Below are positions 42,785 through 50,344 of a DNA stretch of 64,000 bases, piece after piece. The notes below the pieces were generated by a model. That model did not search any database. It was not told the DNA's origin and worked only from the letters and a program-made list of their open reading frames with translations. The position numbers and the translations under genes were made by a program. Source of the stretch: an uncultured Intestinimonas sp. GTDB taxonomy: Bacteria > Bacillota > Clostridia > Oscillospirales > Oscillospiraceae. The stretch spans positions 1 through 64,000 of the forward strand of contig NZ_CALXGA010000001.1 in assembly GCF_944387725.1 (NCBI RefSeq), read 5' to 3'. Each line of letters opens with the position of its first letter. Within the stretch, counting starts at the first letter, position 1.

Positions 42785-44995
42785 TTATTTCGCGTAGTAG
42801 TTGATCAAACAGCCCGCCAGGATAATGTCCCGCTCCTCTCGGGTAAGCCCGGGGAGTTTCAGGGTAATGGGGGTCTCGGCGCCGTTCTGGATGAGGGTGC
42901 CGGTGAGCTCCTCTCCGTCCCCCTCCAACAGGGCCCGAATGCCGGGGAGATAGAGCCGGTCCCCGGGCCGGATGTTTTTCTCGGCCAAACCGTTGCAGAC
43001 AAAGGGCAGCATCCCCCAGTTCACCACGTTGGAGCGGTAGCGCTTGGTGGCGTACTCCTGGGCCAGGTTGGCGCAGCCCCCCAGCACCCGCTGGCAAGAG
43101 GCCGCCTGCTCCCGGGCAGAGCCATCGCCGGGCTTCAGGGCCATCACCAGAGAGCCCAGGCCGGTGGTCTTGGGGTCGTGGCCCAGGAGGGCCTCGGTGG
43201 GCTCCCCCGCCCGGCGGCGGCGCTCCTCCGCCAGAACCTCCTTGGCCCGGGGCACATACTGGGGGTCCTTCCGGCTCAGGGCAAACTCGCTCAGACGCAG
43301 GGGGTTGGAGCGGTAGGAGGAGGTCTCCCCGGAGGGGATGAGCTCATCGGTGGTGGTCACCGGGTCATAGATGGCGGCGCAGACGGTGAGCAGCAGATTC
43401 TCCGGCAGGGCCACCTGCTCCGGCCAGTCGGCGATGTTGGGGCCGAAGACCAGCTCGGCGCTGGGGTCGGGCTTCCCCACCCCGTAGTAAACCCTGGCCC
43501 GGTAGGCGGAGTCATCGTAATCCCAGCTCTCGCCGGGCCGGTCGGCGGGGCAGTCGGGCAGCTCGTCGGCCCCGGTGAGGATGCCGCCGTGGAGGGCGGT
43601 GGCGGCGATGGAACGGCTGTCCATCAGAGCCACATAGGAGATCTGGCCCTCGCCGGGCTTGGAGCCCTCCCGGTTGGGGAAGTTCCGGGTGGAGTGGCGG
43701 ATGGAGAAGGCTCCGTTGGCGGGCACATCCCCCGCCCCGAAGCAGGGCCCGCAGAAGCAGGAGCGGATGGAGGCCCCGTCGGCCATCAGGGAGGCGAGGT
43801 AGCCCTTCTTGGTGAGCTCCAGGTTGATGGGCATGGAGCCGGGGTAGCAGGAGAGCCAGAACTCCCCGGAGCCGATGGGGTGCCGCCCCAGAATCTCGGC
43901 CGCCCGGACCAGGTTCTGGTAGGTGCCGCCGGAGCACCCGGCGATGACCCCTTGGTCCACCTGGAACTGGCCGTTCACAATCTTCTCGGTCAGGGAGGGG
44001 GCGTTTTTGACGCCCAGCTGCTCGGCGGCGTCCACGTCCACCTGGTGGAGCAGGTCGGCCAGGTTGGCCTTGAACTCCCGGATGGAATAGGCGTTGGAGG
44101 GGTGGAAGGGCAGGGCGATCATGGGTTCCACGGTGGAGAGGTCCACCTGGATGAGGGCGTCGTAGTAGGCCCCCTCCCCGGGAGCCTGGGCCCGGAACTG
44201 GTCCCCCCGGCCCAGGCGCTCCAGGTGGTCCTTGGTGATCCCGTCGGTGGACCACACCGAGGACAGGCAGGCCGTCTCGGTGGTCATGACGTCGATACCG
44301 GAGCGGTAGTCCATGGAGAGGCTGGCCACGCCGGGGCCGAAGAACTCCATGACGGCGTTTTTCACGATGCCCGCTTTAAAGGTTGCCCCGATGAGGGCCA
44401 GGGCCACGTCCTGGGGGCCGGTGCCGGGCCGAGGGGCCCCGGTGAGGTAGATGGCCGCCACCTTGGGATAGGCGATGTCGTAGGTCTTCTGGAGGAGCTG
44501 CCGGGCCAGCTCAGGCCCGCCCTCTCCGATGGCCATGGTGCCGTAGGCGCCGTAGCGGGTGTGGGAGTCGGAGCCCAGGATCATCCGCCCAGGGGCGGCG
44601 TACCGCTCCCGCATGTAGGAGTGGATGACAGCCTGGTGTGCGGGGACAAACTCTCCGCCGTACTTCCGGGCGGCCGAGAGGCCGAAGACGTGGTCGTCCT
44701 CGTTGATGGTGCCGCCCACGGCGCACAGGGAGTTGTGGCAGTTGGTGAGCACATAGGGCAGGGGGAAGGCCCGCATCCCGGAGGCCCGGGCGGTCTGGAT
44801 GATCCCCACATAGGTGATGTCGTGGGAGGCCATGGCGTCGAATTTCAGGGCCAGCCGCTCGGGGCTGCTGGAGGTATTGTGGGCCTCCAGAATGGTCCGG
44901 GCCATGGTGCCGGTCCGCTCCGCTGCGGGGCGGGGGGCTGTGGGGACAAAGGCCCCGCCCTGGTAGAGGACAGGGGTGTTGGTGATCTGAATCAT
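42785..44995 (-). CDS. Aconitase-family hydratase (YbhJ-like)
   Basis: 736 aa from ATG 44995, eight bases after GGAGG. The [4Fe-4S] ligands appear as Cys in GCSGGTYQN and the pair in CFCGPCFGAGD; NCHNSLCAVGGTINEDDHVFG, LGSDSHTRYGAYGTMAIGEGG and STRNFPNREGS are the aconitase active-site segments. The overall pattern is nearer to the uncharacterised hydratase YbhJ than to AcnA or citrate-cycle aconitases, and no citrate synthase or isocitrate dehydrogenase adjoins it, so the substrate is open. Confidence 0.85.
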   Translation of the reverse strand: MIQITNTPVLYQGGAFVPTAPRPAAERTGTMARTILEAHNTSSSPERLALKFDAMASHDITYVGIIQTARASGMRAFPLPYVLTNCHNSLCAVGGTINEDDHVFGLSAARKYGGEFVPAHQAVIHSYMRERYAAPGRMILGSDSHTRYGAYGTMAIGEGGPELARQLLQKTYDIAYPKVAAIYLTGAPRPGTGPQDVALALIGATFKAGIVKNAVMEFFGPGVASLSMDYRSGIDVMTTETACLSSVWSTDGITKDHLERLGRGDQFRAQAPGEGAYYDALIQVDLSTVEPMIALPFHPSNAYSIREFKANLADLLHQVDVDAAEQLGVKNAPSLTEKIVNGQFQVDQGVIAGCSGGTYQNLVRAAEILGRHPIGSGEFWLSCYPGSMPINLELTKKGYLASLMADGASIRSCFCGPCFGAGDVPANGAFSIRHSTRNFPNREGSKPGEGQISYVALMDSRSIAATALHGGILTGADELPDCPADRPGESWDYDDSAYRARVYYGVGKPDPSAELVFGPNIADWPEQVALPENLLLTVCAAIYDPVTTTDELIPSGETSSYRSNPLRLSEFALSRKDPQYVPRAKEVLAEERRRRAGEPTEALLGHDPKTTGLGSLVMALKPGDGSAREQAASCQRVLGGCANLAQEYATKRYRSNVVNWGMLPFVCNGLAEKNIRPGDRLYLPGIRALLEGDGEELTGTLIQNGAETPITLKLPGLTREERDIILAGCLINYYAK

Positions 44996-45042
44996 ATGAA
45001 AATCCTCCAATCGGTGGTGCAGTTCTGTGTGTCGTCCGCCAC

Positions 45043-45071
45043 ATTATAGCATAAAGAGGAGCGCGAGACAA
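45043..45071 (-). promoter_or_regulatory. Promoter of the aconitase-family gene
   Basis: TTGTCT (45066-45071) and TATAAT (45043-45048), spacer 17. Confidence 0.7.
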
Positions 45072-45112
45072 GCCTGCGGAGGAAGTTCCGCCCTCCCCCT
45101 TCCAGCCATCAG

Positions 45113-45156
45113 AAAACCGCTCCCGCCGGCCGTGAACAGGGCCGATGGGAGCGGTT
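45113..45156 (-). terminator. Terminator after the hemolysin III gene
   Basis: AACCGCTCCC and GGGAGCGGTT close a longer stem including GGCC/GGCC, with TTTT following on the minus strand. Confidence 0.8.
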
Positions 45157-45166
45157 GATCGGGCAG

Positions 45167-45895
45167 TCAGGAAATGGCCACCACCCGGTACATCAGGAAG
45201 AAATGGGCCACGCTGCCCAGGAGGATGAAGACGTGGAAAATCTCGTGGCAGCCGAAGCGGGGATTGTTCCGTCCCGGCCACTTGACGGCGTAGAGCACGC
45301 CCCCCACCGTGTAGAGCACGCCCCCCAGTACCAGCCAAAGCATCCCTTCCACCGGCATGTTCCGCAACAGGCCGGGGAGCAGGAAGAGGGCCATCCAGCC
45401 CATCAGGAGGTAAATGGCGGAGGTCAGCCACCGGGGGGCGCTGATCCAAGCCACCGCCAGGGCCGTCCCGGCCAGCGCCACGGTCCACACCGCCGCCAGC
45501 ATGGGGATGCCCCCGTCCTGGACAAGCATCAGGGCGCAGATGGGGGTGTAGCTCCCGGCGATGAGAAAATAGATGGAGATATGGTCGTATTTCCGCAGGG
45601 CAATGCGGCCCTTCACCCCCGTGCGGAGGCAGTGGTAGAGGGTGCTGGCGGTATAGAGGCCGATCATGCTCAGCCCGTAGAGGAGGAAAGCCCCAAAGGC
45701 GGCGCCCCCCTGGTTCAGCGCCGCCACCCGCCAGAGGAGGAGCACCGTACCCAACACCCCCAGGGCCGCCCCCATCCCGTGGGTGATGGCGGACCAGGGC
45801 CGCAGGCCGTCGTAGGGGTCCCGCGCCTTCTCCCCGCAGGGCCGGACCTTCGGGCGGGCAAAGGCATAGGGATTATATTCCATGCGTTCATTCAT
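45167..45895 (-). CDS. Hemolysin III / PAQR-family membrane protein
   Basis: 242 aa from ATG 45895. Seven hydrophobic helices with the PAQR pattern: AITHGMGAALGVLGTVLL, STLYHCLRTGVKGRIALRKYDHISIYFLIAGSYTP, and FGCHEIFHVFILLGSVAHFF. The conserved Ser/His/Asp/His residues (SxLYH, D, HxxxH) form the family's metal site. Despite the name, the role of most members is membrane-lipid homeostasis or unknown. Own promoter and terminator. Confidence 0.92.
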   Translation of the reverse strand: MNERMEYNPYAFARPKVRPCGEKARDPYDGLRPWSAITHGMGAALGVLGTVLLLWRVAALNQGGAAFGAFLLYGLSMIGLYTASTLYHCLRTGVKGRIALRKYDHISIYFLIAGSYTPICALMLVQDGGIPMLAAVWTVALAGTALAVAWISAPRWLTSAIYLLMGWMALFLLPGLLRNMPVEGMLWLVLGGVLYTVGGVLYAVKWPGRNNPRFGCHEIFHVFILLGSVAHFFLMYRVVAIS

Positions 45896-45912
45896 GTGGA
45901 TCACCTGTCTAT

Positions 45913-45942
45913 AGTGTAGCACCGCACACGGCAATATGTCAA
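45913..45942 (-). promoter_or_regulatory. Promoter of the hemolysin III gene
   Basis: TTGACA (45937-45942) and TACACT (45913-45918), spacer 18. Confidence 0.65.
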
Positions 45943-45972
45943 GATAGAAATAAGGAGATATAATAAACAAAA

Positions 45973-46557
45973 TTATATTCCAATAATTCCCGATTTTTTA
46001 TCTCCACGGACCGCTCGAGCCTGCCGTCGGGGCCGGCGGGCATACCACAGCAGGGCGTCGGTGCTGCCGGTGCGGTGAAGGACCACCGCCGTCCACAGGG
46101 CGTCCGCCCCCAGCAGCAGGGCCGCCGGCAGGGTCAACCAGGCCGGGATGGCCGCCGCCAGGGCGGCGGCCAGAGGATGGAGGCCATAGACGGTCAGCAG
46201 CCCCAGGCCGCACCAGCACAGGGAGAAGGGGAGGCAGACCCGTCCGCCCAGGTTCCAGGGCAGCCCGGAGTAGTCCCAGAAGGAGACCCGGAGGAGTTTT
46301 TCGTAGAAGAGGCTCATGGCGTACTCCGCCCCGGTGGCGGCGGCGGCGGACCAGAGGGCCAGAAGCACCGGCCGTCCCGCCAGCAGCGGCGCGAGGGCCA
46401 GGATCAGCAGGGCTCCCAGCCCGTAGACCGGACACAAGGGCAGGAAGTAGAAGCACTTCCGGTCCCGCTTGTCCAGCCGGGCGGCCCGGGCGTAGGCCAC
46501 CTCCAGCAGAAAGCCCAAAAAGCTGTAGAACACGGCATACCAGAACCATTCCCTCAT
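45973..46557 (-). CDS. CmpB-like (putative type IV ABC permease) membrane protein
   Basis: 194 aa with about five hydrophobic helices. MREWFWYAVFYSFLGFLLEVAYARAARLDKRDRKCFYFLPLCPVYGLGALLIL and SFWDYSGLPWNLGGRVCLPFSLCW are typical of the small membrane family labelled putative ABC transporter permease CmpB. No ATPase adjoins it and its biochemical role is unknown. Start set by GGGGGAG eleven bases upstream. It is divergent from pyrB. Confidence 0.75.
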   Translation of the reverse strand: MREWFWYAVFYSFLGFLLEVAYARAARLDKRDRKCFYFLPLCPVYGLGALLILALAPLLAGRPVLLALWSAAAATGAEYAMSLFYEKLLRVSFWDYSGLPWNLGGRVCLPFSLCWCGLGLLTVYGLHPLAAALAAAIPAWLTLPAALLLGADALWTAVVLHRTGSTDALLWYARRPRRQARAVRGDKKSGIIGI

Positions 46558-46666
46558 GGCGGTTTTCTCCCCCCGATTGGCTTCTGTGCCTTATCATGGG
46601 CAGAGAAAAGCCAAAGCATTCGGACATTTTCTGGAAAAACGCCGGGAAAAAGGGGGAACTCCACCC

Positions 46667-46695
46667 TTGTGGAATCCCCTGGGATGTGATAAAAT
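46667..46695 (+). promoter_or_regulatory. Promoter of pyrB
   Basis: TTGTGG (46667-46672) and TAAAAT (46690-46695), spacer 17, about 29 bp before the ATG. No PyrR attenuator was seen. Confidence 0.6.
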
Positions 46696-46723
46696 GGAGA
46701 AAATTCTGAAGGGGAGCCAGCAT

Positions 46724-47782
46724 ATGCGGCATCTGATTGATTTTGGGGACCTGAGCCGGGCGGAGTGGGACGCGCTGTACCAGCGTTGCAGCGAGATTAT
46801 GGACCACCCCGCTGATTTTTTGGACGCCTGCCGGGGCAAGGTCATGGCCAGCCTGTTTTACGAGCCCTCCACCCGCACCAATTTTTCCTTCCAGACCGCC
46901 ATGCTCCGGGTGGGCGGCTCGGTCTTCGGCTTTGCCGATCCCCAGTCCTCCTCGGTGGCCAAGGGGGAGACCCTCAAGGACACCATTAAGATGGTCTCCG
47001 GTTACGCCGATGTGGTAGTCATGCGCAATCCCCTGGAGGGGGCCGCCAAGGCGGCCTCCCTCTACTCCGATGTACCGGTCATCAACGCTGGGGACGGCGG
47101 GCATATGCACCCCACCCAGACCACTGCCGACCTCACCACCATCACCCGGCTGCGGGGCAGTGTGGACGGCCTCTCGGTGGGGCTGTGCGGGGACCTGAAG
47201 AACGGCCGCACCGTCCACTCTCTCATCAAGGCTCTGGCCAAGTTCACCGGCATCCAGTTTTTCCTCATCTCCCCCCGGGAGTTGGCCGTCCCGGAGTACA
47301 TCCGGGTCTTTCTGCGGGAAAACGGAATGCGGTTCACCGAGGTCACCGGCCTGGAGTCGGTGATCCCCCAGTTGGACGTGCTCTACATGACCCGCATTCA
47401 GCGGGAGCGCTTTGTGGACCCCCTGGAGTATGAGCGGAACAAGGGGGTCTATGTCCTGACCCGTCGGAAGCTGGACCGGGCCAAGAAGGACCTGCTGGTG
47501 ATGCACCCCCTGCCCCGGGTGGACGAGATCGCCCTGGACGTGGACGACGACCCCCGGGCGGTCTACTTCGCCCAGGCCCGCTATGGGATGTTCGCCCGGA
47601 TGGCCCTGCTCACCGACCTGGCCAACCAGCCCCGGATGGACCCCGGCGCTGTGGAGATCGGCGTCCGGCCGGTCTGCCGGAATCCCCGGTGCGTCACCCA
47701 GTCGGAGGGATACCTGCCCCCTCTGGTGAAGCAGAACGGGAGGGTGAACTGCTGTGCCTACTGCGACGCGGCGCTGGAATAG
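46724..47782 (+). CDS. pyrB: Aspartate carbamoyltransferase with PyrI-like zinc tail
   Basis: 352 aa from ATG 46724 (AGGGGAG seven bases upstream). It joins carbamoyl phosphate to aspartate in pyrimidine synthesis. Catalytic motifs FYEPSTRTNFSFQTAM, GDLKNGRTVHSL and MHPLPRVDEI are intact over residues 1-310. The last 40 residues carry C-x4-C (CRNPRC) and C-x2-C (CAYC), as in the zinc domain of the regulatory chain PyrI, but the nucleotide-binding domain of PyrI is absent. No other pyr gene lies in the window. Confidence 0.95.
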   Translation: MRHLIDFGDLSRAEWDALYQRCSEIMDHPADFLDACRGKVMASLFYEPSTRTNFSFQTAMLRVGGSVFGFADPQSSSVAKGETLKDTIKMVSGYADVVVMRNPLEGAAKAASLYSDVPVINAGDGGHMHPTQTTADLTTITRLRGSVDGLSVGLCGDLKNGRTVHSLIKALAKFTGIQFFLISPRELAVPEYIRVFLRENGMRFTEVTGLESVIPQLDVLYMTRIQRERFVDPLEYERNKGVYVLTRRKLDRAKKDLLVMHPLPRVDEIALDVDDDPRAVYFAQARYGMFARMALLTDLANQPRMDPGAVEIGVRPVCRNPRCVTQSEGYLPPLVKQNGRVNCCAYCDAALE

Positions 47783-47894
47783 CGCCCGCCGGACAGGGAA
47801 GCGGCACGTCCGTCTTATAATAGGCATAGTAAACTTCGGATAGTCACTTTGGGCAGCTCTTTTTGCACCGTATACGGCCCTTACACAAAATTTT

Positions 47895-47948
47895 AGGCGG
47901 GCCTGTTTTGCAGCTTCCCGGCGGAGGGTCCGGCCCGCCGCTTTTTTG
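47895..47948 (+). terminator. Possible terminator downstream of pyrB
   Basis: GGCGGGCC and GGCCCGCC with a long imperfect loop, then GCTTTTTT. It lies more than 100 bp after the pyrB stop and immediately before the marR promoter. Nothing else was recognised between 47783 and 47895. Confidence 0.55.
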
Positions 47949-47977
47949 GAATTCTGCCCTTGACAAGGGCAGAATTC
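47949..47977. promoter_or_regulatory. 29-base palindromic operator before marR
   Basis: Two perfect 14-base arms, GAATTCTGCCCTTG and its complement, about a single A at 47963. It contains the -35 box TTGACA at 47960-47965, so binding would shut off the promoter. A natural site for the MarR protein encoded next. Confidence 0.75.
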
Positions 47978-47988
47978 TGTGGTACCCT
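47960..47988 (+). promoter_or_regulatory. Promoter of marR and the exporter genes
   Basis: TTGACA (47960-47965) and a weak -10 TACCCT (47983-47988), spacer 17, with the operator across the -35. Confidence 0.55.
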
Positions 47989-48046
47989 TCCCATCAGTCT
48001 GATTTCATAAAATATGATATCGGACTATGGAAGGGAGCTGACCCAC

Positions 48047-48517
48047 ATGCCCAACGATCCCCACCCGGCGTTCCCCGACCTGCATGCCTTCTGGGACGCC
48101 TATAAGGAGCTGGACGCCGCCTACGCCCTGCTGGCCAAGTCCTGCGGCCTCTCCGAGCCGGAGTACTGGTCCCTGATGCTCATCCGCGATGGGGTGGAGA
48201 CCCAGCGGGAGATCAGCCAGCGGCTCAGCCTCAACCGCCAGACCCTGAACTCGGCCTTCAAGCTACTGGTGGGCAAGGGCCTCGTGCGGCTGGAGCCCCT
48301 GGAGCGGGACCAGCGGAGCAAGCGGGCCAGCCTCACCGAGGCGGGGGAGCGCCTGCTGGCGGGCCCCCTGGCCCGGGCGGAGGCGGCGGAAGCGGCGGCC
48401 TGGCTGTCCCTTTCGGAGGCGGACCGGGGGACCCTGGTCGGCCTGACCCGGCAGTTTACCGCCGCCCTGCTGGGAGCCCTGGAACAATCCAATGCCGGTT
48501 CATCGGAGGACCTGTGA
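48047..48517 (+). CDS. MarR-family transcriptional regulator
   Basis: 156 aa from ATG 48047 (AAGGGAG upstream). Winged-helix regulator: LSEPEYWSLMLIRDGVETQREISQRLSLNRQTLNSAFKLLVGKGLVRLEPLERDQRSKRASLTEAGERLL is the full MarR recognition helix and wing. It is followed at 97 bp by two ABC exporter genes and preceded by a long palindrome over its promoter, the usual layout of a drug- or metabolite-responsive repressor controlling its own export pump. The inducer is unknown. Confidence 0.9.
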   Translation: MPNDPHPAFPDLHAFWDAYKELDAAYALLAKSCGLSEPEYWSLMLIRDGVETQREISQRLSLNRQTLNSAFKLLVGKGLVRLEPLERDQRSKRASLTEAGERLLAGPLARAEAAEAAAWLSLSEADRGTLVGLTRQFTAALLGALEQSNAGSSEDL

Positions 48518-48613
48518 TCGCAATCACATGGGTCGGAGAAGATGTCGAGTGCGCTCGGTCGCGAGAGAGGCCCGGGCGCATTTTCTGTGCTTTTAAAGGA
48601 GGAAGAGCGGACC

Positions 48614-50344
48614 ATGAATCTAATCCTGCGGTTTCTCAAGCCCCATTGGAAATTATGCACCCTGACTGTTGTACTGCTGGTCGCGGATGTGGCGGGCGGG
48701 CTGTTTGTCCCCACCATGGTAGCCCAGATGCTCAACCAGGGCACCTCCGGGGCCTCCTTGGAGGCCATTTGGCACACCGGAGTGCGGATGGCCGCCGTCT
48801 CCCTGGCGGCGGGTCTGTGCGCCATTCTGGGGGGCTACGCCTGCGCCTCCCTCTCCGCCCGGGTGGGCCGGGACATCCGGGAGGCCCTCTACGCCAAGTC
48901 CCTGAAGCTGTCGGTCTACGACTTCCGGCAGTTCGGCACCGCCTCCATCACCACCCGGACCATCTCGGACGTCACCACCCTCCAGTTTGCCCTCACCAGC
49001 ACCCTGCAAATGGTGATCCCCGTGCCCATCATCTGCCTGCTGGCCCTGGCCCTGACCTTCCGGCTGGACCCTGTGATGGGCGGGGTTTTGCTGTGCGTGG
49101 TGGCCGCCGTGCTGCTGCTGGCCTGGGGCATTATGCGCAGCGCCGCCCCCCTGTTCCGGCGGCTTCAGAAGCTGCTGGACCGTATGAGCGCCATTCTGCT
49201 GGAAAACCTCACCGGCGTCCGGGTGGTCCGGGCCTTTCGCAGCGAGGACCGGGAGGAGGCCCGGCTCACCGGGGCTTTTCGCGACTACGCCTCCACTGCC
49301 ATCAAGGCCAACCGGCTCTTTGCCAATCTGGACGGTCTTTCCTTCTTCTGCATCAACTTTTTCATTGTGGCGGTCTACTGGCTCAGCGGGGGACGGGTCA
49401 GCGCGGGGGCCTTCCAGATCGGCGACCTCACTGCCGTCATCGAATACTCCATCCTGGTCCTGTTCTTCCTGATGATGGCCCAGATGGTCATTCTCACCCT
49501 GCCCCGGGCCCTGGAGTGCTGCCAGCGCATTCAGGAGGTGCTGGACCACCGCCCGGAAATCGTGGACCTGGCAGCGGAGAATCCCCCGGCCAGCCCCGGG
49601 ACCCGGGAGGTCCTGGCCTTCCGGGACGTGTCCTTCCGCTTCCAGGACGCCGGGGAGGACGCCCTGAGCCACTTGAGCTTCGTCTGCCGCCGGGGGGAGA
49701 CCACCGCCGTCATCGGCGGCACTGGCAGCGGAAAGTCCACCGTGGCCGCCCTGATCCTCCGCTTCCACGACGTCTCCGGGGGCGCCATCGAGCTGGAGGG
49801 CGCCGACGTTCGCCGGATGACCCAGGCATACCTGCGGGACCACCTGGCCTATGTCCAGCAGCGGGCCTGGCTCTTCTCAGGCACCATCGCCGAGAACCTG
49901 CGCTATGGCCGGCCCGAGGCCACCGACGCCGAGCTGATGCACGCCGCCGACGTGGCCCAGGCCGGAGACTTCATCCGCTCCCTGCCCGACGGTCTGAACG
50001 CCTTCGTGGCCCAGGGGGGCGCCAACTTCTCCGGGGGCCAGAAGCAGCGGCTCTCCATCGCCCGGGCCCTGGTGAAGCAGCCGGCCCTTTACATTTTTGA
50101 CGACAGCTTCTCCGCCCTGGACTTCAAGACCGACGCCGCCCTGCGGCGCGCCCTGGCCGCCGAGACCCGGGACGCGGCCGTGCTGATCGTGGCCCAGCGG
50201 GTGAGCTCCATCCGCCACGCCCACCAGATCATCGTCCTCCATGAGGGGCGCATGGCGGGCATCGGCACCCACGAGGAGCTGCTGGAGACCTGTAAGGTCT
50301 ATCAGGAAATCTACGAATCCCAGACCAAGGAGGTGGAGGCCTAA
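48614..50344 (+). CDS. ABC exporter subunit A (degenerate ATP site)
   Basis: 576 aa from ATG 48614 (AAAGGAGG upstream). Six-helix membrane domain (about 1-310), then an ATPase domain: Walker A GGTGSGKST, signature FSGGQKQRLS, Walker B ALYIFDDSFSALD. The Asp after the Walker B Asp replaces the catalytic Glu, as in one half of heterodimeric exporters such as BmrCD, TM287/288 and LmrCD. Its stop overlaps the start of the partner (TAATG). Likely exports a drug or peptide under MarR control. Confidence 0.92.
   Translation: MNLILRFLKPHWKLCTLTVVLLVADVAGGLFVPTMVAQMLNQGTSGASLEAIWHTGVRMAAVSLAAGLCAILGGYACASLSARVGRDIREALYAKSLKLSVYDFRQFGTASITTRTISDVTTLQFALTSTLQMVIPVPIICLLALALTFRLDPVMGGVLLCVVAAVLLLAWGIMRSAAPLFRRLQKLLDRMSAILLENLTGVRVVRAFRSEDREEARLTGAFRDYASTAIKANRLFANLDGLSFFCINFFIVAVYWLSGGRVSAGAFQIGDLTAVIEYSILVLFFLMMAQMVILTLPRALECCQRIQEVLDHRPEIVDLAAENPPASPGTREVLAFRDVSFRFQDAGEDALSHLSFVCRRGETTAVIGGTGSGKSTVAALILRFHDVSGGAIELEGADVRRMTQAYLRDHLAYVQQRAWLFSGTIAENLRYGRPEATDAELMHAADVAQAGDFIRSLPDGLNAFVAQGGANFSGGQKQRLSIARALVKQPALYIFDDSFSALDFKTDAALRRALAAETRDAAVLIVAQRVSSIRHAHQIIVLHEGRMAGIGTHEELLETCKVYQEIYESQTKEVEA

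Noticed and set aside
47783..47895. Hidden small RNA or riboswitch after pyrB
   Set aside because: A TATAAT-like hexamer near 47815 lacks a matching -35 box and no conserved aptamer pattern was recognised.
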